From NCBI RefSeq assembly GCF_015500075.1, contig NZ_CP045496.1:434001-498000 (forward strand): 64,000 bases of DNA, written 5' to 3'. The notes under the pieces were generated by a model. The model saw nothing but the letters and a program-made list of their open reading frames with translations, searched no databases and had not been told where the DNA came from. The stretch comes from Mesorhizobium sp. INR15 (GTDB lineage Bacteria; Pseudomonadota; Alphaproteobacteria; Rhizobiales; Rhizobiaceae). Positions 24,989-32,261 of the stretch are shown here, piece by piece. The position numbers and the translations under genes were made by a program. Position 1 is the stretch's first letter. Each line of letters starts with the position of its first letter.

Positions 24989-26314
24989 ATGAGCAGCGGA
25001 TTTTTCGGCGACATCAGCAAGATCAAATATGAAGGTCCGGATTCGACCAATCCGCTCGCCTATCGCTTCTACAATCCGGATGAAGTGGTGGCCGGCAAGC
25101 GGCTCGAAGACCACCTGCGCTTCGCCGTCGCCTACTGGCATTCCTTCGCCTGGCCGGGCGGTGATCCATTCGGCGGCCAGACCTTTGACCGGCCATGGTT
25201 TCCCAAGGCGGGCGGCACCGACACGATGGAGCTGGCCAAGCTCAAGGCCGATGTCGCCTTCGAGATGTTTTCCCTGCTCGGCGCGCCCTATTTCTGCTTC
25301 CACGACGCCGATGTACGCCCCGAAGGCAAGGATTTTTCCGAGAGCGCCGCGCGCCTTGATGAGATCGCGGACTATTTCGCCGCCAAGATGAAGAAGACCG
25401 GCGTCAAGCTGCTCTGGGGGACCGCCAACCTCTTCTCCAACCGCCGCTTCATGTCAGGCGCGGCCACCAATCCCGATCCGGATGTGTTCGCCTATGCGGC
25501 GGCGACGGTGAAGAGCTGCCTGGACGTCACCAAGCGGCTGAAAGGCGAGAATTATGTGCTGTGGGGCGGCCGCGAGGGTTATGAAACACTTCTCAACACC
25601 GATCTTGCCCGCGAGCAGGAGCAAGCCGGCCGCTTCCTCAACATGGTGGTCGACTACAAGCACAGGATCGGCTTCAAAGGCACGATCCTGATCGAGCCGA
25701 AGCCGCAGGAGCCGACCAAGCACCAATACGATTACGATGTCGCCACGGTCTATGGCTTCCTCAAGCGCTTCGGGCTGGAAAAGGAGGTCAAGCTCAACAT
25801 CGAGCAGGGCCACGCGATCCTCGCCGGCCATTCCTTCGAGCATGAACTGGCGCTGGCCAATGCGCTCGGCATTTTCGGTTCGATCGACATGAACCGAAAC
25901 GACTACCAGTCGGGCTGGGACACCGACCAGTTCCCCAACAACGTGCCTGAAATGGCGCTGGCCTATTATCAGGTTCTGCAGGCCGGCGGGTTCAAGACAG
26001 GCGGCACCAATTTCGATGCCAAGCTGCGCCGCCAGTCGCTCGATCCGCAGGATCTGCTGATCGGCCATATCGGCGGCATGGATTGCTGCGCTCGCGGCCT
26101 GAAGGCGGCAGCCCGCATGGTCGAGGACAAGGCGCTGTCCGCGCCGCTGGCCGAGCGCTACGCCGGCTGGAGCACAGCTGAAGGCAAGGCGATGCTCTCG
26201 GGCAAGCGCACGCTCGAGGACATTGCCGAGCGCGTGGTGAAGAAGAAGATCGAGCCGCAACCGCGCTCCGGCCGCCAGGAATTGCTGGAGAACATCGTCA
26301 ACCGCTACGTCTGA
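24989..26314 (+). CDS. xylA: Xylose isomerase
   Basis: 441 aa, the usual length of class II xylose isomerases. Features: FAVAYWHSFAWPGGDPFGG, PYFCFHDADVRPEG with the catalytic His, WGGREGYETL, and the metal-site Glu in LIEPKPQEPTKHQYDYD. Interconverts D-xylose and D-xylulose in the cytoplasm, feeding XylB. Its promoter region holds two palindromic operator-like sites. Confidence 0.95.
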   Translation: MSSGFFGDISKIKYEGPDSTNPLAYRFYNPDEVVAGKRLEDHLRFAVAYWHSFAWPGGDPFGGQTFDRPWFPKAGGTDTMELAKLKADVAFEMFSLLGAPYFCFHDADVRPEGKDFSESAARLDEIADYFAAKMKKTGVKLLWGTANLFSNRRFMSGAATNPDPDVFAYAAATVKSCLDVTKRLKGENYVLWGGREGYETLLNTDLAREQEQAGRFLNMVVDYKHRIGFKGTILIEPKPQEPTKHQYDYDVATVYGFLKRFGLEKEVKLNIEQGHAILAGHSFEHELALANALGIFGSIDMNRNDYQSGWDTDQFPNNVPEMALAYYQVLQAGGFKTGGTNFDAKLRRQSLDPQDLLIGHIGGMDCCARGLKAAARMVEDKALSAPLAERYAGWSTAEGKAMLSGKRTLEDIAERVVKKKIEPQPRSGRQELLENIVNRYV

Positions 26315-26407
26315 AGCAGATCGCTGGACCGACATCCGCCGCGCTTGGCTGAAAGCCGCCGTGATCGCCGTTTGCTAGTCAGCTCTCCCAAGCGAGAGGA
26401 GACGGCC

Positions 26408-26878
26408 ATGACGGAGATCACGGTGCGCAAGGCCCGGCAGAGCGATGTCGCGGCCCTGAAAAAGGTGCTGCAGGAGACGTTCGAAGGGACCTGGCTTCCC
26501 CACATCACTGCGGCGGCGGCACGGCGCTACGTCGAAACCAGCATTGGCGGTCGCTATGCCGATGAAAGCTGGCCGGATTTCTTCGTGGCCGAGATCGACG
26601 GCGGCATCGCCGGCCTGATCCACTGGCGCGATGATTTCATCGAGGCGCTGCATATCAGTGCCGGGCATCAAGGCCAGGGTGTCGGCCGCAGGCTGCTGTC
26701 GTATGCCGAACAGGCCATCGGTGCCGCCGGCTTCCCGCAGGCGCGGCTCGAAACCGACACGTTCAACGAGCGCGCACAGCATGTCTACAAGGCACTCGGC
26801 TATGTCGAAAAAGACCGCTATCCCGATGACGAATGGGACAGCGGCTTCACCACCGTGCTGTTCGAGAAGCGGCTGTAA
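26408..26878 (+). CDS. GNAT family N-acetyltransferase
   Basis: 156 aa from ATG 26408 with a gaggagac Shine-Dalgarno. GNAT motif A is visible as ISAGHQGQGVGRRLLSYAEQ (Q-x-x-G-x-G/A), followed by the LETDTFNERAQHVYKALGY stretch typical of motif B. Transfers acetyl from acetyl-CoA to an amine; substrate unknown. Stands alone behind xylA (about 90 nt). Confidence 0.88.
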   Translation: MTEITVRKARQSDVAALKKVLQETFEGTWLPHITAAAARRYVETSIGGRYADESWPDFFVAEIDGGIAGLIHWRDDFIEALHISAGHQGQGVGRRLLSYAEQAIGAAGFPQARLETDTFNERAQHVYKALGYVEKDRYPDDEWDSGFTTVLFEKRL

Positions 26879-27043
26879 ACAGTCCGATCTGGCGTGGGGA
26901 ATCGCTTACGCTCAAAGCCGGCTCCAACGACACGGTTTTGCCCTTGATCGCCCCTCAATGACCTCGCTCTTGCCTTCAAACAGCCGTCACGTAGCTCGTA
27001 TAAGAAGGGCACGTGGCGGGTAGGAATAAGGAGGCGAACCGAT

Positions 27044-27250
27044 ATGCAGCACGAACGTGAAATCGACGCCCTGCTCTCACTCGGCGAGACCGGATCGATC
27101 ATCGACAGGCTGATGGCGCTGCCGAGGAAATCCGACGATGCGAAAGTCCTGAACGAGTGGGATCGCGCGGTCAGCAACCGCTTCGAACTCCGGCTGGTCA
27201 AACAGATGCGCTCGCAGATCGACGGCGGCGACCGTCAAGACGCGGCTTGA
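27044..27250 (+). CDS. Small hypothetical protein, 68 aa
   Basis: Charged, soluble helical protein (MQHEREIDALLSLGETGSII ... LVKQMRSQIDGGDRQDAA) with a strong Shine-Dalgarno (aaggaggc) before the ATG. No domain recognised. Followed by a palindromic repeat. Confidence 0.65.
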   Translation: MQHEREIDALLSLGETGSIIDRLMALPRKSDDAKVLNEWDRAVSNRFELRLVKQMRSQIDGGDRQDAA

Positions 27251-27266
27251 TTCGACCCTGAAAACT

Positions 27267-27369
27267 AGAGCGGTTCATCGTTTCACGGAAACGCCGACAC
27301 GCTCTATACCTTTGTTTTTACGCAATTCCGGCCGGAAAACCGTGTCACACTTTTCCTGGAATTGCTCTA
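27267..27369. repeat. Two-hairpin palindromic intergenic repeat (inverted copy)
   Basis: Reverse-orientation relative of the element at 7598-7700: an agagcgg...gctct module (27267-27305), then a gcaattccgg...ccggaa / cctggaattgc module ending at 27369. The last bases form the stop codon of the GlxA-type regulator gene, so the repeat has set the C-terminus of that protein. Confidence 0.75.
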
Positions 27370-28347
27370 TCCCCGGCGCAGCCTGACCGGCGCTTCGCCA
27401 AAAGCTCGGGAAAAAGCTCTCGAAAATGCCGCGGCGGACGAAAATCCCGTCCGCCCGGCGATATCAGCCATCGCCACCCTGGTATCGACAACCAGCCGGC
27501 GTGCCGCGCCCAGACGCAGCCTGAGATAATAGGCGCCCGGCGTCTCGCCGATCGATTTGCGAAAGATGCTCTCCAGCGTTCGCGCCGTCACGCCGGCGCG
27601 TTTGGCGACGGCGGCGATGGTCAGCGGCTGGTCGACATGCGATTCCATCAAGCGGATGGCTTGCGCCAGGCGCGGATCGAAGCCGTCAAGCCGGCCAAGC
27701 GAGACCAGCGGTTGCGCGTCGGTGGCGGCGCGCGCCTGGTCGTAGATGAACACGCTCGCCACATCGAGCGCCACCGCCATGCCGAGGCGCGTGCGAATCA
27801 GGTGCAACATCAGATCGAACGTCGGCGAAGCGCCGCCCGAGGTGAAGACCGGCCCGTCGATGACATAGCGGTCCGGACGAACGTCGACGCCGGGAAAGGC
27901 GGAAGAGAAATCCTCCATGTCTTCCCAATGGGTGGTGGCGCTGCGCCCTTCCAGCAAGCCCGCGCGCGCCACCAGCCAGGTGCCGGCCTCGACACCGCCG
28001 CAGGCGCGCGCCGTCCGCGCAGCGCGACGCAGGCCGGAAAGCAGCGCCGATGTGGCATAGTTCTGGGTACCGAAACCGGCGACGACAACCAGAACGTCGG
28101 TCTGATCATCTGGATCGAAGCGGCCGCTCACCGCCACCGGCAGGCCGCAGGTGGTGACCGCCGCGTCCCCGGTGACCGAGACCAGCTTGAAGTCGAACAA
28201 GGTCTCGCCAGAAATGCGGTTGGCGGCACGCAAGGGATCGACGGCCGAGGCCACGCACATGATCGATGAGCCGGAAAACACCAGCAGTGTGACCTTCAGC
28301 GGCGCACGTTCAGAACGAAAGATTGTCAGTTTTTCGCTTTTTATCAT
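27367..28347 (-). CDS. GlxA/CdhR-type AraC-family transcription regulator
   Basis: 326 aa: N-terminal DJ-1/PfpI-like domain (about 15-190; VLVVVAGFGTQNYAT and GGVEAGTWLVARAGLLEGRSA, with Glu where an amidase would carry Cys) and a C-terminal double helix-turn-helix (AVAKRAGVTARTLESIFRKS, then MADIAGRTGFSSAAAFSRAF). It is divergent from the carnitine genes at 28425, exactly as CdhR and GbdR-type activators stand next to their targets, so regulation of carnitine catabolism by carnitine or a product is a good inference. The stop codon is supplied by the flanking repeat. Confidence 0.85.
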   Translation of the reverse strand: MIKSEKLTIFRSERAPLKVTLLVFSGSSIMCVASAVDPLRAANRISGETLFDFKLVSVTGDAAVTTCGLPVAVSGRFDPDDQTDVLVVVAGFGTQNYATSALLSGLRRAARTARACGGVEAGTWLVARAGLLEGRSATTHWEDMEDFSSAFPGVDVRPDRYVIDGPVFTSGGASPTFDLMLHLIRTRLGMAVALDVASVFIYDQARAATDAQPLVSLGRLDGFDPRLAQAIRLMESHVDQPLTIAAVAKRAGVTARTLESIFRKSIGETPGAYYLRLRLGAARRLVVDTRVAMADIAGRTGFSSAAAFSRAFSRAFGEAPVRLRRG

Positions 28348-28424
28348 ATCACCTTCGTAAAACGCAAAACAGTTTCCGGCAAGTCAGGCATTCTTGGCCC
28401 ACAGTCTGTTCTGGGAGGATTTCG

Positions 28425-29342
28425 ATGCCGCTAGCGATGAACCGTGAGGTTTTCATTACCTGTGCCGTGACCGGCTCGGGCGGATCGCAGGATCGCAGCC
28501 CGCATGTGCCGCGCTCGCCCAAGCAGATCGCCGATTCGGCCATCGATGCGGCCAAGGCGGGTGCCGCCATCGTCCACTGCCATGTGCGCGACCCCGAAAC
28601 CGGCAAGCCCAGGCGCGACGTGCACCTCTACCGCGAGGTGACCGAGCGTATCCGCGAGGCGGAAGTCGACGTCATCCTGAACCTGACCGCCGGCATGGGT
28701 GGCGACATGGTGTTCGGTTCGCCCGAGACGCCGCTGCCGCTCAACGAAAGGGGCACCGACATGGGCGGTGCCACCAACCGCATGGAACATGTGCGCCAGT
28801 GCCTGCCGGAAATCTGCACGCTCGATTGCGGTACGATGAATTTCGCCGAAGCCGACTATGTCATGACCAACACGCCCGGCATGCTGCGCGCCATGGGCGG
28901 CATGATGACGGCACTGGGCGTCAAGCCGGAGATCGAGGCCTTCGACACCGGCCATTTGTGGTTCGCCAAGCAACTGGTCGAGGAGAAGGTGCTGAACCCG
29001 GACGCATTGGTGCAGCTCTGCATGGGCGTGCCGTGGGGTGCGCCCGACGACCTCAACACCTTCATGGCCATGGTCAACAATGTGCCGTCGACATGGAACT
29101 GGTCGGCCTTTGCCATCGGCCGCAACCAGATGGCCTACGCGGCTGCAGCCGTGCTGGCCGGCGGCAACGTCCGCGTCGGGCTGGAAGACAATCTCTGGCT
29201 GGACAAGGGCGTGCTGGCGACCAACGCGCAGTTGGTCGAACGCGCCGCCAGCATCGTCACCAATCTGGGCGCCCGGATCATCGGGCCGGAAGAAGTGCGC
29301 AAGAAGCTCAACCTGACGAAACGCGCGCCAATCGCGGCATGA
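28425..29342 (+). CDS. Beta-keto acid cleavage enzyme (BKACE), probable 3-dehydrocarnitine cleavage
   Basis: 305-aa zinc-dependent enzyme of the BKACE (DUF849) family: ITCAVTGSG near the start, the metal ligands in AAIVHCHVRDP (H-x-H), later AFDTGHLWF and the GNVRVGLEDNLWL motif. Family reaction: a beta-keto acid plus acetyl-CoA gives acetoacetate and a new CoA ester. With L-carnitine dehydrogenase two genes downstream, the substrate is most likely 3-dehydrocarnitine, giving betainyl-CoA (the cdhC role). ATG 28425 has gggagga upstream; MNREV at 28437 is an alternative. First gene of the operon. Confidence 0.85.
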   Translation: MPLAMNREVFITCAVTGSGGSQDRSPHVPRSPKQIADSAIDAAKAGAAIVHCHVRDPETGKPRRDVHLYREVTERIREAEVDVILNLTAGMGGDMVFGSPETPLPLNERGTDMGGATNRMEHVRQCLPEICTLDCGTMNFAEADYVMTNTPGMLRAMGGMMTALGVKPEIEAFDTGHLWFAKQLVEEKVLNPDALVQLCMGVPWGAPDDLNTFMAMVNNVPSTWNWSAFAIGRNQMAYAAAAVLAGGNVRVGLEDNLWLDKGVLATNAQLVERAASIVTNLGARIIGPEEVRKKLNLTKRAPIAA

Positions 29343-29367
29343 ACTGAACACAGTCCGGGAGGTCGGC

Positions 29368-29997
29368 ATGACAACGGTCAAGTTCACCGCGATGAAAGAT
29401 GGCGACAGGGACGACTACGCGTTTCTGACCGCCCATGAGACCGACTATGCCGCCAGGACCGGCGAACGGCTGCTCAATGCGCTGGTGCAGCTCGACGAAG
29501 GCCTGTCCGGCTACAAGATCACCCGGCTCGGCCATTCGCTGCAGGCGGCGACGCGTGCCTGGCGCGATGGCGCCGACGCCGACTGGATCGCTTGCGCCGT
29601 GCTGCATGACATCGGCGACATCTACGCACCCTACAATCACGACGAATACGCCGCTTCGATCCTGAAGCCCTTCGTGCGCGAGCAATGCACCTGGGTGGTG
29701 GAGAAGCATGGCGACTTCCAGCGCCTCTATTATGCGCATCATCTCGGCGGCAACCGGCACGCGCGCGACCGCTTCGCCGGCCACGCCTATTTCGACGACT
29801 GCGACCAGTTCTGCGAACGCTGGGACCAGTCGAGCTTCGACCCGGACTACGACACGCTGCCGATCGAATTCTTCAGGCCCTTCGTCATCGACGTCTTTGC
29901 CCGCAAGGCCTACGACCCACAGGTGATCCGCGCCGGCGAGCGCGTGCCTCTCATCGATCCCCAAACAGCCAAAGCAAGAACCGGAGCGTCCGCATGA
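29368..29997 (+). CDS. HD-domain protein in the carnitine operon
   Basis: 209 aa. HD pattern: RLGHSLQAATRA, then CAVLHDIGD, then EKHGDFQRLYYAHHLGG and FAGHAYFDDCDQFCERWDQS. This resembles metal-dependent phosphohydrolases and oxygenases of the HD superfamily. Its stop overlaps the start of the carnitine dehydrogenase gene (atga), which argues for a role in the same pathway, but the reaction is unknown. A gggaggt Shine-Dalgarno precedes the ATG. Confidence 0.78.
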   Translation: MTTVKFTAMKDGDRDDYAFLTAHETDYAARTGERLLNALVQLDEGLSGYKITRLGHSLQAATRAWRDGADADWIACAVLHDIGDIYAPYNHDEYAASILKPFVREQCTWVVEKHGDFQRLYYAHHLGGNRHARDRFAGHAYFDDCDQFCERWDQSSFDPDYDTLPIEFFRPFVIDVFARKAYDPQVIRAGERVPLIDPQTAKARTGASA

Positions 29998-31091
29998 GCA
30001 TCATCAACAAGGCTGCCGCCATTGGTGGCGGTGTCATCGGCGCCGGCTGGGTCGCGCGGCTTCTGCTGAACGGCATCGACGTGTCGATCTTCGATCCCGA
30101 TCCGGAGGCGTCGCGCAAAGTCAGCGAAGTGATGAAGGGCGCGCGCCGCGCTTACAAGCAAATGGTTCCGGGTGGCCTGCCGAAGGAAGGCAAGCTCACC
30201 TTTGCCAAGACCATCGCCGAGGCCGTGGTGGACGCCGATTTCATCCAGGAGAGCGTGCCGGAACGGCTCGACCTCAAGCATCGCGTGCTGGCCGAGATCG
30301 ATACACACGCACCGGCGAACGCCATTATCGGTTCGTCCACCTCCGGCATCAAGCCGACCGACATGCAGGTGGCGATGAAGAAGCATCCGGAGCGGCTGGT
30401 CGTCGGCCATCCATTCAATCCCGTCTATCTCCTGCCGTTGGTCGAGATTGTCGGCGGCGACCAGACCTTCCCCGAGGCAATCGAGGTCGCCAAGGAAATC
30501 TATGCCTCGATCGGCATGAAGCCGGTTGTCATCCGCAAGGAGATCGAGGCTTTCGTCGGCGACCGCCTGCTCGAAGCGGCCTGGCGCGAGGCACTGTGGC
30601 TGATCAAGGACGGCATCTGCACGGTCGAGGAGCTCGACGACATCATGCGCTACGGCTTCGGCCTGCGCTGGGCGCAGATGGGCATGTTCCAGGTTTACCG
30701 CGTCGCCGGCGGCGAAGCCGGCATGCGCCACTTCATGGCGCAGTTCGGGCCTTGCCTGCAATGGCCGTGGACCAAGCTGACCGACGTGCCGGAATTCAAT
30801 GACGAGCTGGTCGACCTGATCGCCACGCAGTCGGATGACCAGGCGCATGGCCTGTCGATCCGCGAGTTGGAAAAGATCCGCGACGACAATCTGGTCGCCA
30901 TCATGGACGCGCTGTCGAAGCAGAACAAAGGCAAGGGTTGGGGCGCCGGCGCCTTGCACAAGGACTATACCAGGCAGCTGGCCAAGCTGGCGGCGAAGAA
31001 GCCGACCGCTTCCAAGTCGGCTGAGAAGGCTAAGGCCGGCAAGCCAGTGAAGAAAGCCGAGAAGAAAAAGAGCGGCAAGAAGAAGGGCTGA
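29994..31091 (+). CDS. lcdH: L-carnitine 3-dehydrogenase
   Basis: 365-aa enzyme of the 3-hydroxyacyl-CoA dehydrogenase superfamily: NAD-binding AAAIGGGVIGAGWVARLLLN, then FIQESVPERLDLKHRV, GSSTSGIKPTDM, VVGHPFNPVYLLPLVEIVGG with the catalytic His, and the C-terminal helical domain (YGFGLRWAQMG). Oxidises L-carnitine to 3-dehydrocarnitine. The last 35 residues or so form a Lys/Ala-rich tail (for example KKAEKKKSGKKKG) with no enzymatic motif. I chose the ATG that overlaps the HD gene stop. Followed after 4 nt by the acyl-CoA dehydrogenase. Confidence 0.85.
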   Translation: MSIINKAAAIGGGVIGAGWVARLLLNGIDVSIFDPDPEASRKVSEVMKGARRAYKQMVPGGLPKEGKLTFAKTIAEAVVDADFIQESVPERLDLKHRVLAEIDTHAPANAIIGSSTSGIKPTDMQVAMKKHPERLVVGHPFNPVYLLPLVEIVGGDQTFPEAIEVAKEIYASIGMKPVVIRKEIEAFVGDRLLEAAWREALWLIKDGICTVEELDDIMRYGFGLRWAQMGMFQVYRVAGGEAGMRHFMAQFGPCLQWPWTKLTDVPEFNDELVDLIATQSDDQAHGLSIRELEKIRDDNLVAIMDALSKQNKGKGWGAGALHKDYTRQLAKLAAKKPTASKSAEKAKAGKPVKKAEKKKSGKKKG

Positions 31092-31095
31092 GGCG

Positions 31096-32259
31096 ATGGA
31101 TTTCGGTCTTTCGGAGGAACAGAAGCTTATCGTCGAGACAACGCGGGCGTTCGTCGAGAACGAGCTTTACCCGCATGAGCGCGAGGTGGAGCGCACCGGC
31201 GTGCTGCGCCGCGAGCTGATCGAGGAGATCAAGGCCAAGGCGATCGTGGCCGGGCTCTATGCCGCCAACATGCCGGCCGATGTCGGTGGCGCGGGCCTCG
31301 ATACGGTGACCTGGCTGCTCTACGAGAAGGAGCTTGGCCGCGCCAACTACGCGCTGCACTGGACCTGCGTGGCGCGGCCTTCCAACATCCTGCTGGCCGG
31401 CACACCGGAGCAGCGCGAGAAGTATCTGTTCCCCTGCATTCGCGGCGAGAAATGGGACTGCCTGGCGATGACCGAGCCAGGCGCCGGCTCCGACCTGCGC
31501 GGCATGAAGGCGACCGCGGTTCAGGACGGCGACGACTGGGTGCTGAACGGCACCAAGCATTTCATCAGCCATGCCGACCTTGCCGACTTCGCCATCGTCT
31601 TCATGGCCTCAGGCGAAGAGGAGGCTCCGCGCGGCAAGCGCAAGAAGATCACCGCCTTCTTCGTCGACAAGGGCACCAAGGGTTTCACGGTGCGCGACGG
31701 CTACCGCAACGTCTCGCATCGCGGCTATACCAACGCCATTCTCGAGTTCGATGATTGCCGGCTGCCTTCAAGCCAGGTTCTGGGCGAGGTTCACAAGGGT
31801 TTTGACGTCGCCAATTCGTGGCTCGGCGCCACCCGCCTGCAGGTCGGCGCCACCTGTCTGGGCCGCGCCGAGCGCGCGCTTGGCCATGCGGTCGAATACG
31901 CCGCGCAGCGCCAGCAGTTCGGCCAGCAGATCGGCAAGTTCCAGGGCGTGTCGTTCAAGCTCGCCGATATGGCGACAGAACTGAAGGCCGCCGACCTGAT
32001 GGTGTTCGAAGCCGGGTGGAAGTACGATCAAGGCACCGTCACCGATCAGGACATGGCCATGGCCAAGCTGAAGGCCACCGAAATGCTCGCTTTCGTCGCC
32101 GATGAGGCGATCCAGATCCATGGCGGCATGGGCCTGATGGACGACCTGCCGCTGGAGCGCATCTGGAGAGACGCCCGCGTCGAGCGCATCTGGGAAGGCA
32201 CGTCGGAAATCCAGCGCCACATCATTTCACGGGCGCTGCTGCGCCCGTTCGGAGCCTGA
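31096..32259 (+). CDS. Acyl-CoA dehydrogenase, probable gamma-butyrobetainyl-CoA/crotonobetainyl-CoA type
   Basis: 387-aa flavoenzyme: MDFGLSEEQKLIVETTRAF at the start, DCLAMTEPGAGSDLRG (FAD and substrate site), YAAQRQQFGQQIGKFQGVSF, and the C-terminal IHGGMGLMDDLPLERIWRDA followed by RIWEGTSEIQR. The overall look matches the CaiA group. In this context it would form crotonobetainyl-CoA from gamma-butyrobetainyl-CoA, delivering electrons to ETF. No ETF genes are in the window. Substrate is inferred from neighbours. Confidence 0.85.
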   Translation: MDFGLSEEQKLIVETTRAFVENELYPHEREVERTGVLRRELIEEIKAKAIVAGLYAANMPADVGGAGLDTVTWLLYEKELGRANYALHWTCVARPSNILLAGTPEQREKYLFPCIRGEKWDCLAMTEPGAGSDLRGMKATAVQDGDDWVLNGTKHFISHADLADFAIVFMASGEEEAPRGKRKKITAFFVDKGTKGFTVRDGYRNVSHRGYTNAILEFDDCRLPSSQVLGEVHKGFDVANSWLGATRLQVGATCLGRAERALGHAVEYAAQRQQFGQQIGKFQGVSFKLADMATELKAADLMVFEAGWKYDQGTVTDQDMAMAKLKATEMLAFVADEAIQIHGGMGLMDDLPLERIWRDARVERIWEGTSEIQRHIISRALLRPFGA

Positions 32260-32261
32260 TA

